DNA of 20,249 nucleotides, taken from assembly GCA_002428905.1 (NCBI GenBank), contig DIYD01000092.1, positions 1 through 20,249 on the forward strand, written 5' to 3'. Source of the stretch: Bacteroidetes bacterium UBA6063 (lineage in GTDB: Bacteria; Bacteroidota; Bacteroidia; NS11-12g; UBA9320). How positions within the stretch are numbered: position 1 is the first letter of the stretch; each line of letters starts with the position of its first letter. The position numbers were made by a program, and so were the translations under genes. Positions 1 through 8,960 of this stretch are shown piece by piece. The notes under the pieces were generated by a model. The model was not told the origin of the DNA, searched no databases, and saw nothing but the letters and a program-made list of their open reading frames with translations.

Positions 1-913
1 GATAACGAATTACGTCTGACTTTCCGCTGATTTCAACGCTCTTTTTGAGGTTTGCGTCAACCATTCGTTCAATCTCATTGCAGAATTCAGCATAATCGGT
101 CGAAAGGGTGTTAAAGGTATTGAACTTGACGAATGCCTTGCTCCGGTCTCCAAAATCCATCAAAACGATGTTATTGCCTAACTCTGTTGAGCATACGTAA
201 AACTTTAGTGCGTTGCTTTTCAATTCGGAGTGGTGCTCTAAATCGCGTTCGATGCGATCCAGCAATTGCAGCAACGCATCTCGAATAAGTTTGAGCTGGA
301 TGTGATCTTCGAACAAGCCTCCTTCTTTGCAATAGACCACCTGGCGCAATGTATCATCTAACGTTTCTTCCGTCCAGATTTCCTGTTTTTGCAAGGCATG
401 GTAGGTCGACATTAACCGGTCGGTATAGTTTAGTGAATGCTCACCCAACTGAAAACCTTCTCCAAACCGTATTCCTTTCATCCAACTCTGACCAAGTATA
501 ACCTTTTGCCAGTAAAAGACTTTGAATCTGCGCAACAAGGAATCCTGAAAGCTCTGTGAAATGGGTAACTCGCTTGCAACAAAGGTGATGCTACCATTGG
601 ACTTGCGCAGTCTTTCCAACTCCTCCGTAATTGCCATGAGATAATTACTAAATGCGTGTTCATCTTCATAGAGCCGGTTAAAATGAAAATTCCTGGATAC
701 TGGATGACCATTGATCACATCGTCTAATGAGAACTTAAAATGTTCACTGAGTAAACACAGTTCGGAAAGCGAAAACTGGCTTTGACCGCGCAACCGACGA
801 TAGGCTGTATCAATGCTGACATCTAAGATTTGAGTGAGCTCCAACGCCAACGAATTCCCTGGACCCAGTTGACGTTCCATCTGGTTAACAATCTGATTTA
901 AAGCCTTTAGCAT
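1..913 (-). CDS. Helix-turn-helix regulator, C-terminus cut off by window edge
   Basis: A reading frame stays open from an ATG at 913 to the left edge, giving 304 complete codons and no stop. Residues about 22-67 look like a lambda-repressor/XRE-type helix-turn-helix: ELTQILDVSIDTAYRRLRG is a helix-turn-recognition helix, followed by two further short helices. The remaining 230 or so residues are mostly helical and charged, with no enzyme motif that I recognise. Bacteroidota encode many such proteins, with an N-terminal HTH and a long alpha-helical C-terminal region, and their ligands are generally unknown. The gene lies 140 nt downstream of the two giant secreted proteins on the same strand, so read-through is possible. 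I see no convincing TAnnTTTG box in the gap. The DNA-binding role rests on the HTH pattern alone. Confidence 0.75.
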   Translation of the reverse strand, partial: MLKALNQIVNQMERQLGPGNSLALELTQILDVSIDTAYRRLRGQSQFSLSELCLLSEHFKFSLDDVINGHPVSRNFHFNRLYEDEHAFSNYLMAITEELERLRKSNGSITFVASELPISQSFQDSLLRRFKVFYWQKVILGQSWMKGIRFGEGFQLGEHSLNYTDRLMSTYHALQKQEIWTEETLDDTLRQVVYCKEGGLFEDHIQLKLIRDALLQLLDRIERDLEHHSELKSNALKFYVCSTELGNNIVLMDFGDRSKAFVKFNTFNTLSTDYAEFCNEIERMVDANLKKSVEISGKSDVIRY

Positions 914-1053
914 GCACAAAATTGATTATTCATGTGCGAACGGCATAAATGAGATATTTACTCGTAGTGTATCATCCGTGTTAGTGCCTGCATAATTTAA
1001 ACAAGCGAAGTTACAATCAATACAAGTGCGTGAAAGAACACGAGTATTTGTGA

Positions 1054-4000
1054 CTATTGCTTCATAAATCTACCGACATATCGCCGGCCGTCTATCACCA
1101 AATCGAAATTATACACGCCTGTAGCAAAATCCTTGCAATCGACATAGTCCGATTCGAGTAGTTGATCTCGCACTGTGGCACCTTGCTGATTATATATACG
1201 TAATCGCGCACCTTGCCAATCCAATTCTCCATCAAACTCCAGCGTAAAACCTTCGATCACTGGGTTCGGATAATAGGAAACCACCTTTTGCAAGTCTCTA
1301 ACGTTACCGGTTTTAAGGTTCAGCACTTTTTCAATCCGACAGGTATCACCCAATTCGTTGGTCGCCCTCAGCCAGATCGTCACCAATTCCATATTTATTC
1401 CAGAAACATCAAAGCTCGGTTTGGCATCGGAAGAAGACAACGAAGCTAAAGTCCATTCATACGCTTGCAAGTTTTCATTGGAAGGCGACAAGTTCACCTT
1501 GTTATTGGCCTGATCATAATCAATTACAATCTCAACACACGGGCTGGGGTGCAGCCAAACCTGAATATTATCCTGGACAAAAGGGCAGACATTATTTAGG
1601 GAATGTCTGGTAGAAATGTTAATCATAAATCTACGGACAGTGTCTGTTAATGCCGGCATAGAAAAGTTCACTACATCGGATTCGGGTTTGTCTATCGTAC
1701 CTCCTATTAAAGGCAACCATTGAATTCCAGCAGCATTTTTGTAATCGGCGCTTAGTTCAATTACCGTGGGATTTGCAAAACCAGTTACAGACGTGTCGTT
1801 TGCCACAAATAATTTGTGCTCTTCATGAATTTCTACCTGCGCAGAATCTTTTCCTTTACATCCATGCAAATCCGTATAGTCGTAATAGATATAAAATGGT
1901 TGATCATACACCGAAACTGCTGAAGGGGAGAATTCCCGACCACTTATTGTAGACGATTGACCCGCTGTCCAAATCCCTCCGGAATAATTGGTTGTGAGTG
2001 TAACCGTAGGATCAAATTCACAGTAGGTATATGGTTCATTTGTTGTTCGAGATCCAAGCATACTAGAAAGGTCTATAATTGGCATGGGTAAACTGTGAAT
2101 GGTCAGTGTAGTATCTCTTGTTGTCGGACAACCCGAGGCATCATGATGATAACGCAGAATGTACGTATTGCTTGTGCCTTCCACCGGTTGCGGTGTATTC
2201 CAGGTTAGGAGACTATCGTAAGATGAAGTATCACTCTTCAGGGCTTGATTTAGGTCTTTGGCCGGCGCATAACCCGCCGAGTCAATGGCTTTCCAATAAC
2301 CGTTTTTAGGTTGTACACCTGATGTCGTTTTAAGATCCACTTCGCCTACATCCCAACAGAAGCCACCTAAATCGGCAAACGTGATCTTAGGCACCCGCGT
2401 AATTGAAAGCGTTGTGGTGTCGCTGTTCGAACAGCCATATGCATCGGTAAAAGTCATTTCAAGTGTGATGCTGTCCAGCGTTTTGGCACCTAAAGCTATC
2501 GTCTTTTCGTCGATGTTCGCTACAAACCTCTGTTGCCCTTTAGGTCCAATATCTTCAATGATTTCAGACTCGTCATACGAACCACAGTCTACACATTTCC
2601 AAACCTGTTTACCTAATGCCAATTGACCCGGAAGTTGAATAATATCATCATTGGCCAGGTCAACCACATTTTTATCCTGACAGAAATAGCCATCACGCAG
2701 TTTAACATTAGGAAGTAGGTTTACCCTTAATGTAAACGAATCCGTTAAGGTACAACCCGTAGGTTTGTATATGTAGTCGTAATACAATTCATAGGTAAAA
2801 CTCCCCAGGTCTAACACCGAATCAGTTTCAAAGTATCGCTTATCCCGTATGATTGATGGGTATTTCGGACAATACCAATCCCCACCACTCTGACCTGAAA
2901 ATTCTTCTTTTCGTAAATCAAGCGTGCCAGCATCGATACACGTGTTTTTATCCAACGGCACAACGACACTTGTACCAATAAATCGCACCGTCGTATCCGC
3001 TTTACAGTTCAAACTATCAATGGCGAACACCTGGTAAAGCCCAACGTGCTGAGCCATGTGTTGGGTATCGGTTCCAACCAAACTGGTATCGAAGTACCAT
3101 TCATACCTGAGCACACTGCCTTGCGAAACTGCGGGTGAACCAAAAATGCGCGGGTCGTTCCATGGCGCCAGATGACCATAAGCCGTAAACAGAACAGAGT
3201 CATCCGGACAACTCACCTTGTCTGTTATCGGATCGATTGTGGGGTTTGGCCTGTTTAATACGTCAATGGAATCCCAGGCCGTGCACCCGCCTGTGTCTGT
3301 TACTGTGAGGTGGAGTCCTTCCCATAACACCGTATCATGCAGTTGAACCAGAAGGGTATCGGCTGAAGAGCCATTACTCCAGTTAAACTTAACGGTAGCA
3401 GCGTTTCCTGTCACCTTAGGCCGTAGCACTAAGGCTTCCCCCCTACAATGGAAACTGTCTTTCTGACTGGCCATATCTACCCGTAATACCGATTGTACAT
3501 CAATCGTATCCCAATATTCGCGATCGCAATTCTGATCGTTTGTTATCAATAAGTGAATGATGTACTTACCATTTCGTCGAATGTTTAGGGTATCCGTTCG
3601 ACCTCCAGAAATCGGGTGCTTCGAAAGCGTGAAATACGGTGCCTTGCGTGAAGTATCAAATTGACCGGTGTTGTAATCCAGCACTTCCCACCAATACGAC
3701 TTTGGCAAGTTCCTGGTCTTGTCGATGAGTGCTTCCAATGCAAATCGTCCACAACCCAACGATGTATTACTGATTTCCGCTTTGGGTTTTTCATCCACTC
3801 TTATACGAAATTCACGGTGTACCATAAAGTGCCCATTACAGTTATTGTCATCCACGCGGACGCCAAAGGAATAAAGGGTCTCACTGGAGCTGCCTTTTGG
3901 CGGTGTCCAACAAAAAACTCCGGTTTGATTCAAAACCGTATCATCTAATACTTCAAACGTTGCCCCCATTCCAATTCCATGATTCCAGTATATTTTAGTT

Positions 4001-5085
4001 GAATCCGGATCAGGTCTGGGCAACGGTGGTGCTGGAACCGCCTGCTTATCCTCCGTGTTGATATATACACATAATTCTTCTTCTTCACATACGGCAAATT
4101 GCTTTCCTCCCTTAACCTGAGACGCTCGGTTTAGCCCGCAACTACCAACAACAATTTGAACATCCCTTCGCGTAATACCAATTTCCTTCGCTTTACCCGT
4201 TGAGTCCTTTCTCCATTCCTTTACCTCAAACGCCAAAACGCTGTGCTCCCCCGATTTGACCGGTGTAAATATGAATTCCCCGGTAACCGGATCATAATTC
4301 AAACCTGCTGGAGGGTCTGAATTCGGATTTTTGAAGGGAAACTTCTGACCTACTGGATAGTATACGGTAATAGGTGAATTAAGAAGCGACGTACCATAAT
4401 TCATCTGTTGATTGATTGAGCTTAATGGTTTTACTAAACTATAAGACAGGGAATCATGATCCAGCGTATCGAATGCACCCAAACTCATATAAACAGGTTG
4501 GTTAACACATATCTTGGGCATGGGATCAAAACCATACCTTGGTGATGAATTGTGCGGCGCAGCCACCAGGTCTAGCATAGCATAGTTGTAAAAAGCACCC
4601 GAAATGCCGGTATTAATGGAGCTACTTCTTCCTATCACTGAGGCTTCAAATCGCACCTTTGGACAAGAGGTTTTGCCATAGACATTAAATGGTGATTTGG
4701 AAAAATCAACCGTGTCTAAAAAAACATGTTTTTCTATACCTGAGCCTGACATTGGCTGATTGACCTTTCCTCCACATGCATCTGCTGCAGAATCACATAC
4801 GGTTTTCAACTGTTCGATGGATTTTCGGGTTAACGAAAGATCTGTTCCAACACCATTTCCTGCATTTAAACATGCAACTTTGACCGTAACATCACTAATA
4901 TCAAACGCAGAATCACTGCACGATCTGTAAAACACATACGTTACCTCATACCGCATGGAATCGATCCAGGTATAATAGATTTCGTTACCATAATTGGTAT
5001 TGTGCGCCGAATAGCTGTATGGGGCCATATGCATCAAGCAGATTAACCCAATAATCCTCAATCCAAAACCTATGCTCTTATTCAT
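1054..5085 (-). CDS. Giant secreted multidomain protein with T9SS type A sorting domain (1343 aa)
   Basis: The protein starts with a signal peptide (residues 1 to about 27, ending SYSA). An N-terminal domain of about 290 residues (33-318) follows; it contains the DPVTGEFIFTP-type strand and closes with an ITRRDVQIVV strand, an arrangement common in Bacteroidota surface proteins. Next come several Ig/PKD-like beta-sandwich repeats with recurring Cys pairs and Asp-Ser/Thr strand ends (about 325-1255). The C-terminus (about 1270-1343) has YPNPV, a central RIYNQQG and a final YVGRFMKQ, the pattern of a T9SS type A sorting domain. Such proteins cross the outer membrane by T9SS and are anchored or released after the domain is removed. 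The gene starts 2 nt after the stop of its upstream paralogue (5088-8786), so the two are very likely co-transcribed. Relative to that paralogue it carries an extra module at about 897-1000. The ligand is unknown; adhesion or a matrix role is only a guess. Confidence 0.9.
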   Translation of the reverse strand: MNKSIGFGLRIIGLICLMHMAPYSYSAHNTNYGNEIYYTWIDSMRYEVTYVFYRSCSDSAFDISDVTVKVACLNAGNGVGTDLSLTRKSIEQLKTVCDSAADACGGKVNQPMSGSGIEKHVFLDTVDFSKSPFNVYGKTSCPKVRFEASVIGRSSSINTGISGAFYNYAMLDLVAAPHNSSPRYGFDPMPKICVNQPVYMSLGAFDTLDHDSLSYSLVKPLSSINQQMNYGTSLLNSPITVYYPVGQKFPFKNPNSDPPAGLNYDPVTGEFIFTPVKSGEHSVLAFEVKEWRKDSTGKAKEIGITRRDVQIVVGSCGLNRASQVKGGKQFAVCEEEELCVYINTEDKQAVPAPPLPRPDPDSTKIYWNHGIGMGATFEVLDDTVLNQTGVFCWTPPKGSSSETLYSFGVRVDDNNCNGHFMVHREFRIRVDEKPKAEISNTSLGCGRFALEALIDKTRNLPKSYWWEVLDYNTGQFDTSRKAPYFTLSKHPISGGRTDTLNIRRNGKYIIHLLITNDQNCDREYWDTIDVQSVLRVDMASQKDSFHCRGEALVLRPKVTGNAATVKFNWSNGSSADTLLVQLHDTVLWEGLHLTVTDTGGCTAWDSIDVLNRPNPTIDPITDKVSCPDDSVLFTAYGHLAPWNDPRIFGSPAVSQGSVLRYEWYFDTSLVGTDTQHMAQHVGLYQVFAIDSLNCKADTTVRFIGTSVVVPLDKNTCIDAGTLDLRKEEFSGQSGGDWYCPKYPSIIRDKRYFETDSVLDLGSFTYELYYDYIYKPTGCTLTDSFTLRVNLLPNVKLRDGYFCQDKNVVDLANDDIIQLPGQLALGKQVWKCVDCGSYDESEIIEDIGPKGQQRFVANIDEKTIALGAKTLDSITLEMTFTDAYGCSNSDTTTLSITRVPKITFADLGGFCWDVGEVDLKTTSGVQPKNGYWKAIDSAGYAPAKDLNQALKSDTSSYDSLLTWNTPQPVEGTSNTYILRYHHDASGCPTTRDTTLTIHSLPMPIIDLSSMLGSRTTNEPYTYCEFDPTVTLTTNYSGGIWTAGQSSTISGREFSPSAVSVYDQPFYIYYDYTDLHGCKGKDSAQVEIHEEHKLFVANDTSVTGFANPTVIELSADYKNAAGIQWLPLIGGTIDKPESDVVNFSMPALTDTVRRFMINISTRHSLNNVCPFVQDNIQVWLHPSPCVEIVIDYDQANNKVNLSPSNENLQAYEWTLASLSSSDAKPSFDVSGINMELVTIWLRATNELGDTCRIEKVLNLKTGNVRDLQKVVSYYPNPVIEGFTLEFDGELDWQGARLRIYNQQGATVRDQLLESDYVDCKDFATGVYNFDLVIDGRRYVGRFMKQ

Positions 5086-5087
5086 CT

Positions 5088-8000
5088 TTAGTTGTCATTT
5101 AGTTTTACGAATCTACCCATATAGAATTGATCGCCCTGTATAATTTTATAGAGGTATTGTCCCGGTTGCAAGGCGGTGCAGTTTACGTACCTATTCCGGA
5201 CCTCCTGATCCAGTAGGATTCGTCCGTGCATATCCAACACAACAACCTGGGCTCCATCTTCTTGCGGTAAACCGATAAAGAATCCGTGTTTCACCGGGTT
5301 CGGGTAGACCAGCGTGGACAAATCTATTGCTTCTACTGAACCTGTTTTTAGGTTTATCCATTTACGTGCGGTACAGGTATCCTCTAATCCATTCTCGGCA
5401 AGTAGTTCAATCAGTGCTACATTTCCTGGATAGTCGGAAACGTCAAAGACCGGATTTCTGTTAACCGATGTCTTATTCCCTAGCCTCCAATTGTATTTCT
5501 CCAGGTTCGGATTCGACGATTCTGCCCGAAGTATTTTGCCTGATATATCGTACGTTAACATAATGTCGGTACAAGGTGTTGGATGCAGACTTATCGACAG
5601 ATTTTCTTCCACATGCGGGCAAACGTTATCGGATGCTACATCGGTGAACAAGACAATATGAAAACGCCGAATAGTATCTTGATCTCCAGGCATCGTGAAG
5701 TTCACATCACCGTGTTTGATGTTGTCAAAACTCCCTCCAGTCAACGCGAGCCAATTTATTCCTGCTGCATTTTTATACGTTGCTTTGAGATTAATTGTAG
5801 TTGGATCTTGAAACGCGGTTAGCGCGGTATCTCGTGGGCCATGTATAATATGTTTAGGATGAACAACCACCTGAACTGAATCTTTTGAATTACAACCTGG
5901 AAGATCGTAGTGAATGTAGAATGCGTCGTTCGCATTAGCCATAGACATACGTAAGGTATCTCTGTCAATAACCTGAGTCTGGTCGGCTGTCCACTGGCCT
6001 CCACCGATGTTGGCTTTTAACGTTATTGCATTATCTGTTTCGCACAGCGCATAAGGCTGGGTGGAAGAATGAACAGTCAACCGCGACTTTTCAATCTCAA
6101 CCTCTTTGTGCACGTATATCCTTGAAGTATCCCAGTTGAAACAACCAAATACATTTCTAAATCGCATCGCAACATCAATGTATACAAACTTCTTTGAACC
6201 GAGAGGTATGACCTGATCATTGATATTGAGTACATAGTTCTGTGGTGCTCCTGGCAAACCAGAACCCAGGTCATCTATCAGCTTCGCTTCGTCATAACTT
6301 CCACAATCTACACAACTCCAGGCCTGTCTGCCAAGTGCAAGGCTTCCTCCACCTGGTATGGCAATGATCTTATCGTCTTTCACGTTTATCTGGTCTTTAT
6401 CCTGACAAAAATGGCCATCTCTTAACTCCACCCTTGGCAAAGGGTTAACTTCGATTTCAAACGAATCAACCACAGAACAATTCCCTCCTGGGGCGTTATA
6501 CGTGTAGTATATTTCAAAGGTCTGAGGTACTGCCGTACCATCCCACGTCTCACTGACGTCGAAAACGGAATCGTTCACTACTTTAGGCGCAGCCGGGCAC
6601 GACCAATTCCCACCACGTGTTAAGGAATCTTCATACCTCGTAAGATTTACGTCTTCAGAATTATAGCAAACCTGGGTATCTAAAGGCATCACCAGATGAT
6701 ACCTGCTATAATCTAACGTGTCTTGGGCTGCACAGCCTAAACTGTCTTTCACCGTTATAAGGTAGTTCCCAAAGTCTGACGTCTTATAAAGAGAGTCGGT
6801 GCCTACCGTTTTTCCGTTCAATACCCATTCATAATTCAAACTGGCCGCTTGTTTTTGAGGACCAGTGGCAGTATCCAATGGGTTCGTCCATACTGGAGAT
6901 TCGCCATGGGCAACCAGCAACACGGAGTCCCCAACACAGCTCATAACCTTTTGGGCAATTATTAAGTTGGGTAATGATCGCTTAAAGATCACAATCGAAT
7001 CCCAGGCCTTACATCCAGAAGCGTCAGATAGGTCAAGTCGAACGGGTAACCAGGCAATAGAATCCGACATGTTAATCTGGATACTGGATGCGTTCGTCCC
7101 GGTGCTCCAGACATAGCTTAAGGACGCACCTCCATGCTTCACATCCGGATTAATTGTAAGACCGACGCCCTGGCATTGGAAGGTATCTCTTGCGTTGCTT
7201 AGGCTAACCTCAAGACGCGAAGAAACATACACCGTATCCCGGTATGTTGTCCCGCATCCGCTGGAATTTATTAAAGTTAATTCAATGATGTGTGCGCCAT
7301 CTTGTCGTATGTCTAGCGTATCTATACGCGCATTGGATTGGACTGTTCCAGAAGATATAAATCTGGACTGCTTGCGAGATGAGTCCACCTTGCCTGTTTT
7401 CAGATCATAAACTGTCCAGGCGTACCGAAGCGGCTTAGGAGATGTACTATCCCAGTTACCCTCAAGGGCATACTTTCCGCAAGAAAGTGGTGTTACTTTA
7501 GAAGATCCATATGACCTGGGATTCACCCGAACCGAAATCATTGTTTGTGTTTTTTGTGGTCCGTTACAGTTATCATCCGAAACTTCGAACGCAAAGAAGT
7601 AAGGGTTGCTCCGTGTATCCCCCTTTTTTGTTTCCCAACAAAACTTACCCGATTGAAAAATAGATGTATCCGGATCAAAAGTAAAAGACGCTTGCTCAAA
7701 ACCGTTTATCCATTGAAGCGTCGTGGTATCCGGGTCTGGTCTCTTAGTTGGTGGTGGAGGAACCTTAACATCATCTTTGGTCGACAACGAAAAACACACA
7801 CTATCTCCTTCACAGATATTATAATCCCTTAACCCTATAAACGACGGTGTGTTATTTAACATTATTGCCGTGCTCGCAATGAACTCTCTTCGGGTCTTTC
7901 CAATAATTATTCGATTCCCACTGGAGTCTCTCCCCCATTCGTTAACCTCTACGATAATTGGGCTTACTTCACCGCGGTCCGTTGGAGTACAAACCCAGTT

Positions 8001-8786
8001 TCCTGTAACTGGATCCAAGGACAAACCGATTGGCGGGTCGGCATATGCATTGCTATAGGGGTATTTGACGTTCCCCGGATAGTATACCTTAACCGGCGTA
8101 GAGAGTTTATAGTTTTCTGGATTTCCGTACGATTTAAGCGGAGCACCAATAACATAGGAAATGGAATCGTTATCAATGGTATCCATCGCCCCAAGATTAA
8201 ACCGCCATGCCTGATTAACGGATATACGAAACTGAGGATCAAGTGTATATTGTGGTGACGAATTCCCTTTTCCGTTGCTTAAGTCGAGTGACGCATAGTT
8301 GTAGCTTGATGTATTTGCCGAACCTGATGTGATGCCTGCATTTCGGCAGCACGTTCCCAAGTCAAATCGCACGGTGCTGCATGAAGAACCACCGTATTTG
8401 TTATAGGGTGCTTTAGCAAAATCAACGATTGCCGTATATGTGAATTTTTCTATTCCCGGGCCCGCAAATGATGTATTTGGCACTGTTCCGCACTGACTGC
8501 CTGAACTGGTACATGCCATTTTTATCTGAGTTATGGATTGGAGTTTAATGGACAACGTGTCTCCTGAATTTACCGCGCCGTTTAAACACGCGACACGTGC
8601 ATTTAAACTGCCTCTGGTTAACTTGAGTCCGTTACAGGTTCGATAAACCACATACTTCACCTCGTACTTACTCGAGTCGATGTACGTGTAGGTGATCTCG
8701 GATCCCCAAATCCTGGCCGAACTGGAGAAAAAGGATAAAAGGAAAACAGACAAAAAGGCAACAGTCTTAAGGTAATAATTGGTCAT
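5088..8786 (-). CDS. Giant secreted multidomain protein with T9SS type A sorting domain (1232 aa)
   Basis: I take the ATG at 8786, because residues 1-24 (positive start, long hydrophobic run, SSSA) then form a clean signal peptide. The frame also has an ATG at 8861, but that adds 25 residues that would bury the signal. The layout matches the 1343-residue neighbour: N-terminal domain with GSEITYTYIDSSKYEV (about 29-43) and DPVTGNWVCTP (258-268), a Pro-rich stretch PPPPTKRPDPD (343-353), a run of Ig/PKD-like modules, the block SCVDCGSYDE (824-833), and a C-terminal sorting domain with YPNPV at 1161 ending near YMGRFVKLND. It should therefore be exported by Sec and then T9SS. It is the first gene of a two-gene unit and is divergent from the lipoprotein at 8961. 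No enzyme motif is visible and the function is unknown. Confidence 0.88.
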   Translation of the reverse strand: MTNYYLKTVAFLSVFLLSFFSSSARIWGSEITYTYIDSSKYEVKYVVYRTCNGLKLTRGSLNARVACLNGAVNSGDTLSIKLQSITQIKMACTSSGSQCGTVPNTSFAGPGIEKFTYTAIVDFAKAPYNKYGGSSCSTVRFDLGTCCRNAGITSGSANTSSYNYASLDLSNGKGNSSPQYTLDPQFRISVNQAWRFNLGAMDTIDNDSISYVIGAPLKSYGNPENYKLSTPVKVYYPGNVKYPYSNAYADPPIGLSLDPVTGNWVCTPTDRGEVSPIIVEVNEWGRDSSGNRIIIGKTRREFIASTAIMLNNTPSFIGLRDYNICEGDSVCFSLSTKDDVKVPPPPTKRPDPDTTTLQWINGFEQASFTFDPDTSIFQSGKFCWETKKGDTRSNPYFFAFEVSDDNCNGPQKTQTMISVRVNPRSYGSSKVTPLSCGKYALEGNWDSTSPKPLRYAWTVYDLKTGKVDSSRKQSRFISSGTVQSNARIDTLDIRQDGAHIIELTLINSSGCGTTYRDTVYVSSRLEVSLSNARDTFQCQGVGLTINPDVKHGGASLSYVWSTGTNASSIQINMSDSIAWLPVRLDLSDASGCKAWDSIVIFKRSLPNLIIAQKVMSCVGDSVLLVAHGESPVWTNPLDTATGPQKQAASLNYEWVLNGKTVGTDSLYKTSDFGNYLITVKDSLGCAAQDTLDYSRYHLVMPLDTQVCYNSEDVNLTRYEDSLTRGGNWSCPAAPKVVNDSVFDVSETWDGTAVPQTFEIYYTYNAPGGNCSVVDSFEIEVNPLPRVELRDGHFCQDKDQINVKDDKIIAIPGGGSLALGRQAWSCVDCGSYDEAKLIDDLGSGLPGAPQNYVLNINDQVIPLGSKKFVYIDVAMRFRNVFGCFNWDTSRIYVHKEVEIEKSRLTVHSSTQPYALCETDNAITLKANIGGGQWTADQTQVIDRDTLRMSMANANDAFYIHYDLPGCNSKDSVQVVVHPKHIIHGPRDTALTAFQDPTTINLKATYKNAAGINWLALTGGSFDNIKHGDVNFTMPGDQDTIRRFHIVLFTDVASDNVCPHVEENLSISLHPTPCTDIMLTYDISGKILRAESSNPNLEKYNWRLGNKTSVNRNPVFDVSDYPGNVALIELLAENGLEDTCTARKWINLKTGSVEAIDLSTLVYPNPVKHGFFIGLPQEDGAQVVVLDMHGRILLDQEVRNRYVNCTALQPGQYLYKIIQGDQFYMGRFVKLNDN

Positions 8787-8942
8787 ACAGATGTCAACAG
8801 AATTTATAGGGCTCAACCATGCCAACGGGTCACGGTTATTAAAATAGACTCTAAAATTCACAAAACGTTGCTTGAATGGTCAGATAAAAGCCATGAAAAA
8901 ATTAAACGTTGGGTTATGGTCATTGAATGGGATATATTACGC

Positions 8943-8958
8943 GGTAAACATGCTTACC
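8943..8958. promoter_or_regulatory. 16-bp near-palindrome ahead of the propeller lipoprotein
   Basis: GGTAAACATGCTTACC is an inverted repeat with one mismatched pair (5 bp arms GGTAA/TTACC plus a central CATG). It ends 2 nt before the chosen ATG at 8961. It could be an operator between the divergent genes or a hairpin hiding the ribosome-binding region. Only the symmetry and position support it. Confidence 0.3.
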
Positions 8959-8960
8959 CA

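Noticed and set aside
1029..1042. Small hairpin CGTG-AAAGAA-CACG after the 1343-residue protein gene
   Set aside because: The stem is only 4 bp and no T-run follows on the minus strand, so it is not a credible terminator.
1054..8786. Possibility that the two giant genes are a recent duplication or a mobile repeat
   Set aside because: The protein pattern is shared but the DNA has diverged throughout, including synonymous positions in the best-conserved block, so the duplication is old. No flanking repeats or mobility genes are visible.
8787..8861. Longer start for the 1232-residue secreted protein
   Set aside because: The ATG at 8861 would place 25 residues in front of a clean signal peptide. 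The ATG at 8786 fits secretion better.
8909..8938. E. coli-like -35/-10 pair (TTGGGT and TATATT) before the lipoprotein gene
   Set aside because: Bacteroidota housekeeping promoters do not follow this pattern. In AT-rich intergenic DNA such a match is expected by chance.
8868..8960. Longer start for the propeller lipoprotein
   Set aside because: It would add 31 residues before a good lipoprotein signal and prevent lipidation.
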